From: JBFWML01 sp050251635
Lineage (GTDB): Bacteria; Campylobacterota; Campylobacteria; Campylobacterales; SZUA-545
Assembly: GCA_050251635.1 (NCBI GenBank)
Contig: JBFWML010000017.1
Location: forward strand, 1 to 40,974
Direction of reading: 5' to 3'
DNA: 40,974 bases
Every line of letters starts with the position of its first letter. The first letter of the stretch is position 1. Below are positions 1 through 8,605 of this stretch, one piece after another. Below the pieces are notes generated by a model. The model had not been told where the DNA came from and did no database searches. It worked only from the letters and a program-made list of their open reading frames with translations. Made by a program: the position numbers and the translations under genes.

Positions 1-65
1 TTGGCTCCGGCCTTGATCTGCGCTAAAGCGGTGTCGAGATCGAACCGCTGGCTTGTTTGGTTCAT
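1..65 (-). CDS. IS256-family transposase, N-terminal fragment
   Basis: Only the first 21 codons are in the window. The peptide starts MNQTSQRFDLDTALAQIK, which resembles the opening of IS256/mutator-type transposases of Campylobacterota. Alone it would be weak evidence. It is supported by the terminal repeat 36 bases upstream and by the matching transposase C-terminus at the other window edge. The catalytic DDE residues lie outside the window. Whether the full gene is intact cannot be seen. Confidence 0.7.
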   Translation of the reverse strand, partial: MNQTSQRFDLDTALAQIKAGA

Positions 66-100
66 GGGTCAATCCTTTGGGGTTTAAGATCCTATCGGAC

Positions 101-124
101 TGACACAGAATTTTTAATGGTCCC
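101..124 (-). repeat. IS terminal inverted repeat (5' end of element)
   Basis: Read on the minus strand the repeat begins GGGACCATTAAAAATTC and ends in CTGTGTCA. Compared with 40850-40873 it differs at three positions only, each an A to C change. It marks the exact outer border of the element: AT-rich host sequence starts at 125. Confidence 0.85.
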
Positions 125-618
125 GATTTTTCAAAAATAGTGGTTACAACAATTTTAAATTTTCAATCATAAATGATACGTTATTCAAAGAACAAATTGT
201 CGACCCTATCCTGTCAGGCGCAGACAGAATCAGTGACACGAGTGAGCTCTTTTTAAGAAGCTACCAACTGCTTAGTATGATGAATATTCAACCTACAAAA
301 CCACGTACGGTTAAAAAGACAGTCACACCACAAAACAACACGGACAAGATAGGTCAGCTTGTCAGGCATGAACTTAAACGCTTAGCCGATGCAGGAAAGA
401 TACCAGCCGAAGAAGAGGAAAAACTGAAAAACCTTGAGTACTGCAAAAAAACCTTTAAGATTTCTTTCCCCGTTTTGGCAGTAACACCAATAGCGTACGA
501 ACGATACTGGGTTAACCGTCTTGCGATTAACAAAACGCGCTACCGGATGTGTAGCCAATGGACAGAGCGCCATAGAGATTATTTCAATAAATGGGTGCTT
601 ATGATCGACAAACGCTAA
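125..618 (+). pseudogene. 3' part of an AT-rich gene cut by the IS256 element
   Basis: The reading frame is open from the IS border to a TAA at 616-618, about 164 codons. The first ATG is at 277, so a start-to-stop search would report only a 113-residue protein. No stop occurs in the 50 codons before that ATG, which argues for a longer gene whose 5' part lies beyond the IS. The visible product is basic and hydrophilic with no membrane segment. It ends with the pattern RYW, then MCSQW, then RHRDYF, then W. I have a loose memory of such a C-terminal module in uncharacterised proteins but cannot name the family. Base composition is much more AT-rich than the genes after 647, suggesting acquired DNA. 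It could still be translated from 277, so calling it broken is an inference. Confidence 0.65.
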
Positions 619-634
619 GCAATCGCTCTATCGC

Positions 635-640
635 TATAAT
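635..640 (+). promoter_or_regulatory. Perfect -10 box (TATAAT) just before the ABC ATPase
   Basis: TATAAT lies seven bases before the ATG at 647, so transcription would start close to the start codon and give a leaderless or nearly leaderless mRNA. No good -35 box is seen 16-18 bases upstream. There is no ribosome-binding site between this box and the ATG. Confidence 0.4.
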
Positions 641-646
641 TGCGCC

Positions 647-1249
647 ATGACACTACTCGGACACAACGGCGCGGGCAAAAGCACCCTGATCGCTTATCTG
701 ATGGGCTTTTACAACCGCCTTGAACATCACCCTTTTTTGCCGCACTTTGCCCAGCTTATTCAGCCGCTCGATCGCGCGCGGGTGGGCTACGCCCCCGAAT
801 CGCCGTGGCTGGAAGAGAGCGCCAGCGCCAACGACTATTTTGCGCTGATGGCACCGCTGAAAAACGCCAAAAACCCCGATAGGGCCGCCCTTTTTGAGCG
901 CGTGGGACTCAAGGCCGACCCCAAAGCGCCGATCCGCACCTACTCCAAAGGCATGAAACAGCGGCTACTTTTGGCGCTGGCGCTGCTGGGCGACCCCGAG
1001 ACATTGGTTCTGGACGAACCCACCAGCGGGCTGGACCCCTTTGGGCGCGAAGAGGTTGAAAGCTTGCTGATCGACCTGGCGCGGGAAAAAAGGCTGATTG
1101 TGAGCACCCATTCGCTCGAACTGGCGTGGCGGCTGGGTTCTGAGGTGTGGATTTTAAAGGAGGGCATTGTGGCCCACCAAGGGCGCTTCGAGAGTTTCGA
1201 GGCGCTTAAAGAGCGGTTTTTCGCCCTGCGCCCTGCGCGGATCGACTGA
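647..1249 (+). CDS. ABC transporter ATP-binding protein lacking its N-terminal strands
   Basis: An ABC-type ATPase of 200 residues that would power export or import through an unidentified membrane partner. Walker A (GHNGAGKST) lies at residues 5-13. The degenerate signature is YSKGMKQR, Walker B runs into LVLDEPTSGLD, and the switch histidine is in VSTH. Family members normally have 25-30 residues before Walker A, including the aromatic A-loop that stacks on adenine. Here only four residues precede it, and the in-frame codons back to the stop at 602-604 do not encode the missing part. No permease gene is nearby. The subtype resembles NosF/CcmA-like ATPases, but that is a weak inference. The stop overlaps the priA start by one base (TGATG). 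The protein may be non-functional. Confidence 0.8.
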   Translation: MTLLGHNGAGKSTLIAYLMGFYNRLEHHPFLPHFAQLIQPLDRARVGYAPESPWLEESASANDYFALMAPLKNAKNPDRAALFERVGLKADPKAPIRTYSKGMKQRLLLALALLGDPETLVLDEPTSGLDPFGREEVESLLIDLAREKRLIVSTHSLELAWRLGSEVWILKEGIVAHQGRFESFEALKERFFALRPARID

Positions 1250-3087
1250 TGTTTTACTACGAAACGGCCCTCAGCGGCCTGCGTCTTGCGCCGCTGACCT
1301 ACGCCTATGACCGCCCGCTGGAACCGGGCGCGGAGGTGATTGCGCCGCTTTCTGGCAAACCCCGATCGGGCTATATTCTGCGCGCGGTCGAAAAACCCGG
1401 TTTTGACTGCGAAACCTTGCAAGCAATCACCGATCGGCAAATCGACGCGCCCCGGCTGGCCACGGCGCGGTTTTTGGCCGAATACTACGGCTGCGAGCTG
1501 GCCGAAGCGCTGGCGCTGTTTACCCCCGCCCCGCCCGCTTCGCCTCAAACCGGGCCGATCGACACGCAAATTATCCTCAGCGCCGATCAGCAAGCGGCCT
1601 TGGATTTTATCTCCCGCCCCAAACCCGCACTGCTTTTTGGCGACACCGGCAGCGGCAAGAGCGAAATCTACATGAAGCTTTTCGAGCGGGTTTTAAACGA
1701 AGGCAAAACGGCGCTTTTTTTGATGCCCGAAATCAGCCTGACCCCCCAGATCGAAAGCCGCCTGAAGGCCCATTTTGGCAAGGCGATCGCCCTGTGGCAC
1801 TCCAAGGTGACCAAGGCCAAAAAAACCAAGGTCCTAGAGGGACTGGCCAGCGGCGAGGTGCGCATTGTCGCCGGGGCGCGCAGCGCGCTCTTTTTGCCCA
1901 TGCCACGTCTTGGCGCAATCGTGGTGGACGAAGAGCACGATGACAGCTACAAAGCCCAAAACCGCCCCCGCTACCATGCCCGCGACGCCGCTTGCGTGCT
2001 GGGACGCGAACTGAACATTCCGGTGGTGCTCGGCAGCGCCACGCCGTCCTTGACCAGCTATGCGCGCTTTGAGCGGTTTCGCCTGAGGGGTCAGTATTTT
2101 TCCGAAGGCACGCGGCGCTACGAGTTTATCGCCGGGGCCAACGAAGAGCCTAGCCCGGCGGTGCTGGCCGCATTGGAGGCGACCTTGAAGCGCGGCAAGC
2201 AGGCGATTGTTTTTCTGCCCACCCGCGCCAATTTTAAATACCTCGTCTGCGCAACCTGCGGCAGCAACGTCAAATGTCCCTTTTGCGAAGTGGGCATGAG
2301 CCTGCACTCCAAAAAGCGGGCTCTTAAGTGCCACTATTGCAACTACGCTTCGCCCATCGTCCAAGCCTGCCCCGAATGCGGATCGGATACGCTCATTGCC
2401 AACCGGCACGGCACGGCGGAGATTGTCAAGCTGCTTCAAGAACACTTTCCCAATGCCGCGATCGGCCAGTTTGACCGCGACGCGGTCACCACCGACGGCA
2501 AGCTGCGGGCCATTCTTAAAGCCTTCAACGACGGCCAAACGCAGATTTTGGTGGGCACGCAGATGCTCTCCAAGGGGCACAACTACCACGATGTCGAACT
2601 GGCCGTCGTGCTGGGGCTGGACCGTATTTTGGCCCTGCCGGAGTTTCGCGCCCACGAACGGGCGGTGAGCCTCCTGGTGCAGATTGCCGGGCGGGCCGGA
2701 CGCAAGGGCGATGCGCGGGTGCTCGTGCAGACGATGAACGAAGCGAGCTTCGCCCCCCATCTGGCCGACTACGAAACCTTTTTGCGGCAAGAGCTGCACG
2801 CCCGGCGCGAGCTGTGGCCGCCGCACGCCAGACTGCTTCGGCTGGTGATCGCCCACGCCGATGCCGCCAAAGCCCGCGCCGTGATGGATAAAAGCGTGGC
2901 GGCGCTGGCGCAACAAAAGGGGATCGAAACGGTGGGCTTTGGCGAATGCGCCATCAGCCGGATAACAAATAAATACCGCTACTATATTTTGCTGCGCGGC
3001 CAATCGCCACGGGCGCTGATACAAGCGGCCCGATCGGTCGAAAACCCGCTGATCGAGGCGGAAATCGATCCGCTGAACTTTACCTGA
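1249..3087 (+). CDS. priA: Primosomal protein N' (PriA helicase)
   Basis: A superfamily 2 DNA helicase that recognises stalled forks and D-loops and reloads the replicative helicase. The protein has 612 residues, shorter than the ~730 of E. coli, as is usual in Campylobacterota. An N-terminal DNA-binding region covers about residues 1-105. Walker A is GDTGSGKS at 131-138, and the Walker B/DEAH-type box is VVDEEHDDSYK. The zinc-binding insertion carries eight cysteines in four pairs: CATC, CPFC, CHYC and CPEC. The helicase C-terminal domain includes a QIAGRAGRKG motif. The ATG at 1249 overlaps the upstream TGA, so the two genes are probably co-transcribed. A GAF/phosphatase gene follows after nine bases. 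Confidence 0.96.
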   Translation: MFYYETALSGLRLAPLTYAYDRPLEPGAEVIAPLSGKPRSGYILRAVEKPGFDCETLQAITDRQIDAPRLATARFLAEYYGCELAEALALFTPAPPASPQTGPIDTQIILSADQQAALDFISRPKPALLFGDTGSGKSEIYMKLFERVLNEGKTALFLMPEISLTPQIESRLKAHFGKAIALWHSKVTKAKKTKVLEGLASGEVRIVAGARSALFLPMPRLGAIVVDEEHDDSYKAQNRPRYHARDAACVLGRELNIPVVLGSATPSLTSYARFERFRLRGQYFSEGTRRYEFIAGANEEPSPAVLAALEATLKRGKQAIVFLPTRANFKYLVCATCGSNVKCPFCEVGMSLHSKKRALKCHYCNYASPIVQACPECGSDTLIANRHGTAEIVKLLQEHFPNAAIGQFDRDAVTTDGKLRAILKAFNDGQTQILVGTQMLSKGHNYHDVELAVVLGLDRILALPEFRAHERAVSLLVQIAGRAGRKGDARVLVQTMNEASFAPHLADYETFLRQELHARRELWPPHARLLRLVIAHADAAKARAVMDKSVAALAQQKGIETVGFGECAISRITNKYRYYILLRGQSPRALIQAARSVENPLIEAEIDPLNFT

Positions 3088-3096
3088 AGGGTACCG

Positions 3097-4302
3097 ATGA
3101 CGCGTCACGAGCCCACCTGTGAAGAGACGCTGGAGGTTATTTTCGACAGCGCGGCCAAGATCGCCCGCGAACACAATTTCGAGCGGCTTTTAGACCTGAT
3201 TGCCGAGATGGGCACGCGGCTGATCCGCTGCGATCGCTGCACTATCTGGCTGCTGGACAAGCGCGAAGGGGAGCTGTGGACCAAGGTGGCGCTGGGAATG
3301 CAGACCATCCGCATTCCGCGCAATAAGGGGATTGTGGGCGAAGCGGTGCGCACGGCCAAGGCGATCATTATCAACGACCCCTACAACGACGCCCGCTTTC
3401 ACCGCCTGGTCGATCAAGAAACCGGCTACAAGACCGATTCGCTGCTGGTGATTCCCATGATCGGCATTGACGGTCAGGTGATTGGAGCCTTTCAGGCGGT
3501 CAACAAGCTGGACAAAACGGGCTTTAACCCCACCGACGTGGAGCGGCTGCAGCTGGCGGCGACCTTTAGCGCCAAGATTCTCGACGCCGAACACCTGCTG
3601 CGGGCCAACCACTATCTGCAAGAGGAGCAGAAAAAGGCGGCCCTAAAACAGCAAAGCATCATCACCAACGACTTTGCCGCCGATGAACGCTTTTGCGTGC
3701 GGGTCTTTTCCCAAGGCTCCGAGACCCTCAGCGGCGACACCTATTCGCTGTACAAAACCCAAAACGGCGGCGCGCTGATTTACTGCGTGGACGGCATGGG
3801 GCACGGCATTCTGCCTTCGCTAACCAGCTTTTCGGTTGCTTCGACCATCCGCCAATATATTCACGAAACCGGCTCACTCGAAGCGCTAGCAAGCGAACTG
3901 CTCAAAACCCTGCGCGGGATTTTGAGCGAAGAGGAGCAGCTCTCCTGCGCCTTTTTCTGGCTTTCGAGCGATCAGGCAACCTTGGATTATTTTGTGGCGG
4001 GGTTTTATCCGCCGCTGGTTCAAGACGACGGGACGGTTCTGGAAATCTCCGCCAACAACCCGCCGCTGATGAACTTCACCCAACGGGTTTTTGTCGATCG
4101 CATCGAACTGAAACAGTTTGAAAAACTGCTCATCTACAGCGACGGTCTGGTGGAGGATTCGCTTTTTCACTTCTCCAGAAACAAGGCCAAAAGCCTTCTG
4201 GATCCCGGCCTGCTCGATCGGGTCTTAAGCGCCGTTTCGATGGATAAGATGGACGACGACGTGACGGTGGTCTATTTCGCCGCCTCGGGCACCCAGAGAT
4301 AA
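3097..4302 (+). CDS. GAF-domain SpoIIE/RsbU-type serine phosphatase
   Basis: A cytoplasmic signalling protein of 401 residues. An N-terminal GAF domain covers about residues 15-165, with the typical core containing DRCTIWLLD, NKGIVGEAV and SLLVIPM. A short coiled linker follows. The C-terminal PPM/SpoIIE-like domain covers about 190-398, with metal-site acidic motifs at CVDGMGHG, YSDGLVED and MDDDVTVVYF. Such proteins dephosphorylate an anti-sigma antagonist or similar serine phosphoprotein in response to a ligand sensed by GAF. No anti-sigma or antagonist gene is seen nearby, so the partner is unknown. An AAGGG ribosome-binding site precedes the ATG. The 3' end overlaps the converging membrane-protein gene by 31 bases. 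Confidence 0.88.
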   Translation: MTRHEPTCEETLEVIFDSAAKIAREHNFERLLDLIAEMGTRLIRCDRCTIWLLDKREGELWTKVALGMQTIRIPRNKGIVGEAVRTAKAIIINDPYNDARFHRLVDQETGYKTDSLLVIPMIGIDGQVIGAFQAVNKLDKTGFNPTDVERLQLAATFSAKILDAEHLLRANHYLQEEQKKAALKQQSIITNDFAADERFCVRVFSQGSETLSGDTYSLYKTQNGGALIYCVDGMGHGILPSLTSFSVASTIRQYIHETGSLEALASELLKTLRGILSEEEQLSCAFFWLSSDQATLDYFVAGFYPPLVQDDGTVLEISANNPPLMNFTQRVFVDRIELKQFEKLLIYSDGLVEDSLFHFSRNKAKSLLDPGLLDRVLSAVSMDKMDDDVTVVYFAASGTQR

Positions 4303-5492
4303 TAGACCGCCACCACGCGGCCCGCAGCCTCAAACTCCAAGGGCAGCGCGTTTTGTCCGGGTTTGGCGCGCGTCAGGGCAAAGGGGCCGCCCTCGGCTAC
4401 GCCGTAAAAACGAAGCCGCGCCTGCAGCCCCGCCGAATCGGCCTTGACGGCGGAAATATTGAGCGCAAGAAGCCGCGCGCCCAATTCATCGACAAAATGA
4501 TGCTCATAGGCAAAATGGCGGCGCGGATTATCAAAGAGCGCGTACAGGGGCTTGTGAAAGACGCTTAGCAGCAGCAGCGCGATCAGCGAAACAAAGACCA
4601 CCCCAAAAAGCCAGCCGTGGACGCGCCGGTAGCCGGGCAGACGAATGCGCCACGAACTCATAAAGGCCGCCGCCATCATCGGCGTGGCGATCACCGCGTA
4701 GGGGCCAAAATCCTCCATGGGCAAATTTTGCCGCAGGGACAAGATGATTGAGAGCACAAAGGGCACGAGCGCAACAAACCACAACAGCGGCAAGGGGCGG
4801 CCGCTGCGGTAGGGGTACCAATAGAGCGTATAGATAAAAAAGATAAACATGAGCGGCGAAAAGATGGCGCCGTACAGCCCGAAAATGTCCAGAAAGTAGC
4901 CCTTGGGGCGGCCGCCGCTGTCAAAGCCGTACAACCCGAAGCAAAGCCCGAAGGCCACCACGGCAGCGCCCAGAAGAACCCAGTCGCGTTTGTGCAGCGC
5001 ATAGAAGGCCATCGCCATCGCCAGCAGCAAAAAAACGCTGTCCAGCGCGGACAGGAAGAGCAAAAGCCCCGCCGCCGCGCCGGGAAAGCGGTTAAGCGCC
5101 AGCACAAAAAGCAGCAAAAACGTAATGGCCGGCCCGGCTGAGCTGATAAGCACCGCCGCGCTGTTCACGCCGGGCAGCAGAGCAAAAATCAGCACCGCCA
5201 AAAAAGCGTCCTGGGGCTTTTTGACAATATCCGCCGACACAAGATAAATCAGAACCAGATTGACCAGATGCAGCGCCACAAAGGGCAGCCGGACACCGAA
5301 GTTGTCCTGCCCCGCCATCTGGGCGGAAAAACGCACCAGCTCGCCCAGCCAGCCCGTATCGCCAAAGAAAAGACGCGCTTCGCCTTCGCTCAGCGAGAGC
5401 GTCGGCGCATAGGCCAGTAAAAACAGGCCGTCAAGCAGCAAGAAGGCGAACAGCAGCGCCGCGCGGTGGTTAGAGTTTGAGAAAGTTATCAA
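4272..5492 (-). CDS. Polytopic membrane protein, possibly GT-C/GT39-like
   Basis: A protein of 406 residues with many hydrophobic helices over about residues 10-310 and a C-terminal soluble domain from about 325. The acidic motif SLSEGEARLFF follows the first helix, where GT-C glycosyltransferases place their catalytic acidic residues. The layout resembles ArnT/GT39-like proteins, but I do not recognise a definite family. The frame begins at a TTG at 5490-5492 inside the end of trpG, and no ATG or GTG is available soon after, so the start is uncertain. It overlaps trpG by 23 bases and probably belongs to the murI-trpG transcription unit. The 3' end overlaps the converging phosphatase gene. 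Confidence 0.65.
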   Translation of the reverse strand: MITFSNSNHRAALLFAFLLLDGLFLLAYAPTLSLSEGEARLFFGDTGWLGELVRFSAQMAGQDNFGVRLPFVALHLVNLVLIYLVSADIVKKPQDAFLAVLIFALLPGVNSAAVLISSAGPAITFLLLFVLALNRFPGAAAGLLLFLSALDSVFLLLAMAMAFYALHKRDWVLLGAAVVAFGLCFGLYGFDSGGRPKGYFLDIFGLYGAIFSPLMFIFFIYTLYWYPYRSGRPLPLLWFVALVPFVLSIILSLRQNLPMEDFGPYAVIATPMMAAAFMSSWRIRLPGYRRVHGWLFGVVFVSLIALLLLSVFHKPLYALFDNPRRHFAYEHHFVDELGARLLALNISAVKADSAGLQARLRFYGVAEGGPFALTRAKPGQNALPLEFEAAGRVVAVYYLWVPEAAK

Positions 5493-6042
5493 GCAGTTCG
5501 TGCCCGTATTCGCTCATAATGCTTTCGGGGTGAAACTGAACGCCGTAGATTGGCCTGCCCTTGATCTCCAGCGCCATAATCTCCTGATCGTCGGTGGCGT
5601 AGGCGGTGGGGATAATCGCATCGGGCAGCGTATCGGAGCGCACCGCCAGCGAGTGGTAGCGGGTGGCGGTAAACTCGCCGGGAATTCCCCTAAAGAGGGG
5701 GCTTTCGGGATGGGTTACGTGAACGCGGGCGGTTTTGCCGTGCATCAACCGTTTGGCATGGATAACCTCGCCGCCGAAATACTGGCCGATCGCCTGATGA
5801 CCCAGACAAATGCCCAAAATCGGCAGCTTGTCTTTAAAGTAGCCGATCACCTCCAACGTGACGCCCGCCTCGTTGGGGCTTGAAGGGCCGGGGGAGAGAA
5901 TCAGCTTTTCGGGGTTTAAGGCTTCGATCTGCTCAACGCTCATCTCGTCGTTGCGGATGACCTTGAGATCGGCGCCCAGCTCCTGGCAATACTGAACGAT
6001 GTTGTAGGTGAAGCTGTCGTAGTTGTCGATCATGACGATCAT
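5470..6042 (-). CDS. trpG: Glutamine amidotransferase of anthranilate/aminodeoxychorismate synthase
   Basis: The class I glutamine amidotransferase subunit that frees ammonia for anthranilate synthase (tryptophan) or aminodeoxychorismate synthase (folate). The 190-residue length is standard. The oxyanion motif PGPSSPNEAG, the nucleophile C79 in GICLGHQ and the pair H171/E173 in FHPES are all present, so it should be active. No trpE or pabB partner lies in the window, so trpG and pabA cannot be separated and a dual role is plausible. The ATG at 6042 overlaps the murI stop by four bases (ATGA). A second ATG lies three codons in. Confidence 0.92.
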   Translation of the reverse strand: MIVMIDNYDSFTYNIVQYCQELGADLKVIRNDEMSVEQIEALNPEKLILSPGPSSPNEAGVTLEVIGYFKDKLPILGICLGHQAIGQYFGGEVIHAKRLMHGKTARVHVTHPESPLFRGIPGEFTATRYHSLAVRSDTLPDAIIPTAYATDDQEIMALEIKGRPIYGVQFHPESIMSEYGHELLDNFLKL

Positions 6043-6788
6043 GTTTTATCCTTGTCCAGCCAGTCGGCGGCGACTTTTTTCAGGCGGTGTACGTTTTCGG
6101 AGGCAAAAAGCTTCAGTTCGGTCGGGCGGGCGGCCCTGTTTGAAAGCCCCTCCAAGGTCAGCCACTCGACAATCGCATCCCCGGAGTGTACCAGCTTTGC
6201 CCCTCCAAACCACTTCGAAAGCGCATCGGACATCATCGGATAGTGGGTGCAGCCCAAAATCACCGCATCGACCTTGGGCAGTCCCGAAAAGTAGTGTTTA
6301 AACGCCTCCTGTACGATGGGACCGTCAGTGAGCCCCTCCTCCACCAGCGGCACCAGCAGCGGCGTGGCGATCGCGGTGATATGGCGGTAGCCCTCCGCCT
6401 GCAAAAGCCGCTGATAGCTGCCCGAACTGACCGTTGCCTGCGTGCCGATGACGAGAATATGGGCATCGGCGGGCAGGTTGGCTTTTTTGAGCGCCATCAC
6501 ACCCGGCTCGATCACCCCCACCACCGGATGGTGCGCCTTGGCCTTCAGCTCCCCTAACGCATGGGCGCTGACGGTATTGCAGGCCACCACGAGGATATCG
6601 ACGTCGAAGTTGTTGAAAAACTCCAGCGCATCAAGGGAATAACGAACGATTGTATTGGGATCTTTAGTACCGTAGGGAACACGGGCCGTGTCGCCGTAGT
6701 AGATGATTTCGTCGAAGAGTTGGTGGGCGATCAGCGACTTGACAACCGTCAAACCTCCGACGCCGCTATCAAAAACGGCCGCTTTCAT
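6039..6788 (-). CDS. murI: Glutamate racemase
   Basis: Converts L-glutamate to D-glutamate for peptidoglycan. The protein has 249 residues and starts MKAAVFDSGVGGLTV. The two catalytic cysteines are both present: C70 in VVACNTVSA and C180 in LGCTHYP. The substrate motif YGDTARVPYG is intact. It heads a probable operon with trpG (four-base overlap) and the membrane protein. A minus-strand TAGAAT lies about ten bases before the start and could be a -10 box. Confidence 0.96.
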   Translation of the reverse strand: MKAAVFDSGVGGLTVVKSLIAHQLFDEIIYYGDTARVPYGTKDPNTIVRYSLDALEFFNNFDVDILVVACNTVSAHALGELKAKAHHPVVGVIEPGVMALKKANLPADAHILVIGTQATVSSGSYQRLLQAEGYRHITAIATPLLVPLVEEGLTDGPIVQEAFKHYFSGLPKVDAVILGCTHYPMMSDALSKWFGGAKLVHSGDAIVEWLTLEGLSNRAARPTELKLFASENVHRLKKVAADWLDKDKT

Positions 6789-6836
6789 GGGCGGCCATTC
6801 TACAAGGAGATCCCTAAAAGGGAACTCGCGGAAAAC

Positions 6837-7043
6837 TTACTGCTTAACCTTGCAACCGGTGTTCAGTTTCAGCGCAGTATAAAGGGGGCAGAAACCGATA
6901 GCCGCAGTTGCGATCAGGATAATACCGATCAGCATCAACAGCCAGGAGAAAGAGGTACCGGCGCTCAAAAGCGTAGAGACGATCAGAACCAGACCGACCA
7001 CCAGACGAATGATGCGATCAAGACCGCCAACGTTGCAGGACAT
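6837..7043 (-). CDS. DUF2892 (YgaP-like) inner-membrane protein
   Basis: A 68-residue protein with two hydrophobic helices (about 12-30 and 33-52) and the start MSCNVGGLDRIIRLVVG, diagnostic of the DUF2892 family. The conserved FCPLYTALKLNTGC ending is present. Family members occur alone or fused behind rhodanese domains, as in YgaP, and are linked to sulfur or redox stress. The molecular role is unknown and there is no rhodanese domain here. The site AAGGAG precedes the ATG by six to seven bases. A 5-bp hairpin (TCCCT, loop AAA, AGGGA) at 6811-6823 follows the gene but has no T-run, so I do not call it a terminator. Confidence 0.85.
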   Translation of the reverse strand: MSCNVGGLDRIIRLVVGLVLIVSTLLSAGTSFSWLLMLIGIILIATAAIGFCPLYTALKLNTGCKVKQ

Positions 7044-7138
7044 GGAGACTCCTTCTGGGTAATTGAGACGGGACAGTATAACAAAAGGTGGGCTGAAAAT
7101 TAAGTAAAACTAATTAGTTTTTACAGATTGGAAACCAT

Positions 7139-8605
7139 TTAAGAATCGGTTTTTTTATCACCGGTAAGGATAATATCCGGCTCCGCCCTGAAGCGCTCGA
7201 TCAGCGTCAGCGTAATGTCGCTGCGGCAGCTGAGTATCTCGCGGTAGGGGGCCACATACCACAAAAAGAGCACGATGCCGCTGCCCTCTTTGTTCATCAT
7301 AAACTGGATGCGCGGCCCCAGGTTTTTGCCCCGCAGCGCGTAGCGATCCCGCAGCCGATCGTACTGGCGGCGCGCCATTTCGATATAGCGTCCGGTGAGC
7401 GCCTCCACCGTCTCTTCGGCGATGGCGCGGGCCTTTTCAAAGTTGCTCTCAAAGCCGAGGGGCACTTCGATCAGGTCGTAGAGCGTCTTCATCGTATCGT
7501 GGGTGTAGTTGTAAATAGCCTTGGTAAAAAGGTAGTTGTTGGGAATAAAAATCACCCGTCCCGCCCGCTTGATCTCGGTGGCGTTGTTGTGGGTAATCTC
7601 CTCATAAAGCGTCATGCGCATTGGTGAAATGGCGATCACGTCGCCGATAATGGGCTGCACCTCGTGGTAGAGCAAAATCCGATCGCCCACGCGGATGGTG
7701 CTGCCGAAAACCAGCTGCAGCCACGCGGCCAGATTTAAGACCGCCTCCTTCATCACAATGGTCAGCGCCGCCGCCACAAAACCCACAAAGGTCAGCGCAT
7801 AGAGCAGATTATCGATGTAGTTAAAAAGAAAGAAAAGCGCAATCGCGGCAATCGCCAGCGCGCCGGTCGCCTTGTGCCAAAAAACCAGCCGCTCCTCATC
7901 CAGCACATAGCGGCCCAGCAGCCGTCTTGAAAGCCACAGCAGCGCCAAAATCAACACGGTGACCAAAGCCGTCATGGCCAGCCGGATCAAATCATGATCG
8001 CGGTAGTGGCGCATCTTGGCTTCGAGCATCCCCTTGAGCGTTTCGATGGCGGTCTGTTTTTGTTCCAGCAGGCTCTGGGCCAGCTCGAAATAGCGCCGAT
8101 CGGTCTGCACCCGCTGCAGCAAAGCGGCGAGCTCCGGAGTCTCGTTTTGGGCCAGCGCCGTCTGCACGCGCCCTTCGTACTCCTCCAGATAAACCAGCGC
8201 CGCTAAATACTCGCGGTTGAGCGTGCGGTAGCGGTCCCGCGCCCGCTCAAACTCGCGGTTGTGGCTTTTGGTCAGATAACTGATCAGGTTCACATCGATG
8301 CGCTCCACCTCGGGAAGCGGAATATCGACTACATCCACAAAACTGCGCGGCAGCGAATCATACAGACGGTGGCGCGCCTCCAGAAGCGTCAGTTCCTCCT
8401 GCAGCGCCCGCACGTTTTCGCCGCGCCGCCCCATCTGGGCAATCTGCCTAGAGAGCACCGTAATGCGCTCGGAAAGCCGCTCGTACTCCTGATGGTTTTT
8501 GTAGGTCGAAAGCCAGAGGTTGCGATCGCTTAAGTACTCCTCCACCAGCCCGTCGGCCCCCCAAAGTATTCCGATCGCCGCAAACAGCGCCACCCAAAAC
8601 CGCAT
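7139..8605 (-). CDS. MscS-family mechanosensitive ion channel
   Basis: A membrane channel that opens under tension to release solutes during osmotic downshift. The protein has 488 residues. An N-terminal signal/hydrophobic segment is followed by a long alpha-helical region rich in Glu, Arg and Leu (about 40-200), probably periplasmic coiled coil. Three transmembrane helices cover about 210-310. The MscS beta domain starts near FGSTIRVGDRI and includes GDVIAISPMRMTL and IFIPNNYLFTKAIYNYT; an alpha-beta cytoplasmic domain follows. I chose the ATG at 8605, which overlaps the ligA stop (TGATG); a GTG one codon earlier at 8608 is also possible. It is the last gene of the perR-ligA-mscS unit. Confidence 0.88.
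   Translation of the reverse strand: MRFWVALFAAIGILWGADGLVEEYLSDRNLWLSTYKNHQEYERLSERITVLSRQIAQMGRRGENVRALQEELTLLEARHRLYDSLPRSFVDVVDIPLPEVERIDVNLISYLTKSHNREFERARDRYRTLNREYLAALVYLEEYEGRVQTALAQNETPELAALLQRVQTDRRYFELAQSLLEQKQTAIETLKGMLEAKMRHYRDHDLIRLAMTALVTVLILALLWLSRRLLGRYVLDEERLVFWHKATGALAIAAIALFFLFNYIDNLLYALTFVGFVAAALTIVMKEAVLNLAAWLQLVFGSTIRVGDRILLYHEVQPIIGDVIAISPMRMTLYEEITHNNATEIKRAGRVIFIPNNYLFTKAIYNYTHDTMKTLYDLIEVPLGFESNFEKARAIAEETVEALTGRYIEMARRQYDRLRDRYALRGKNLGPRIQFMMNKEGSGIVLFLWYVAPYREILSCRSDITLTLIERFRAEPDIILTGDKKTDS

Larger units (their letters stand above)
1..124 (-). mobile_element. IS256-family element, 5' end only (left window edge)
   Basis: This is the start of an insertion sequence transcribed leftwards; the rest lies outside the window. 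Its outer end is the terminal repeat at 101-124, which matches the repeat at 40850-40873 in 21 of 24 positions. A transposase N-terminus starts at 65 and reads out of the window. The element cuts an AT-rich reading frame that resumes directly at 125. It carries the 5' end of the element, and the right window edge carries the 3' end in the same orientation. Confidence 0.85.

Noticed and set aside
1920..1960. DEEH in place of DEAH in PriA
   Set aside because: DEEHD is the normal PriA form.
1834..3174. Minus-strand open frame of about 446 codons opposite priA
   Set aside because: The sense strand has all PriA motifs; the antisense translation is Arg/Gln/His-rich and unrecognisable.
6811..6823. 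Small hairpin as a terminator for the DUF2892 gene
   Set aside because: The stem is only five pairs and no T-run follows.
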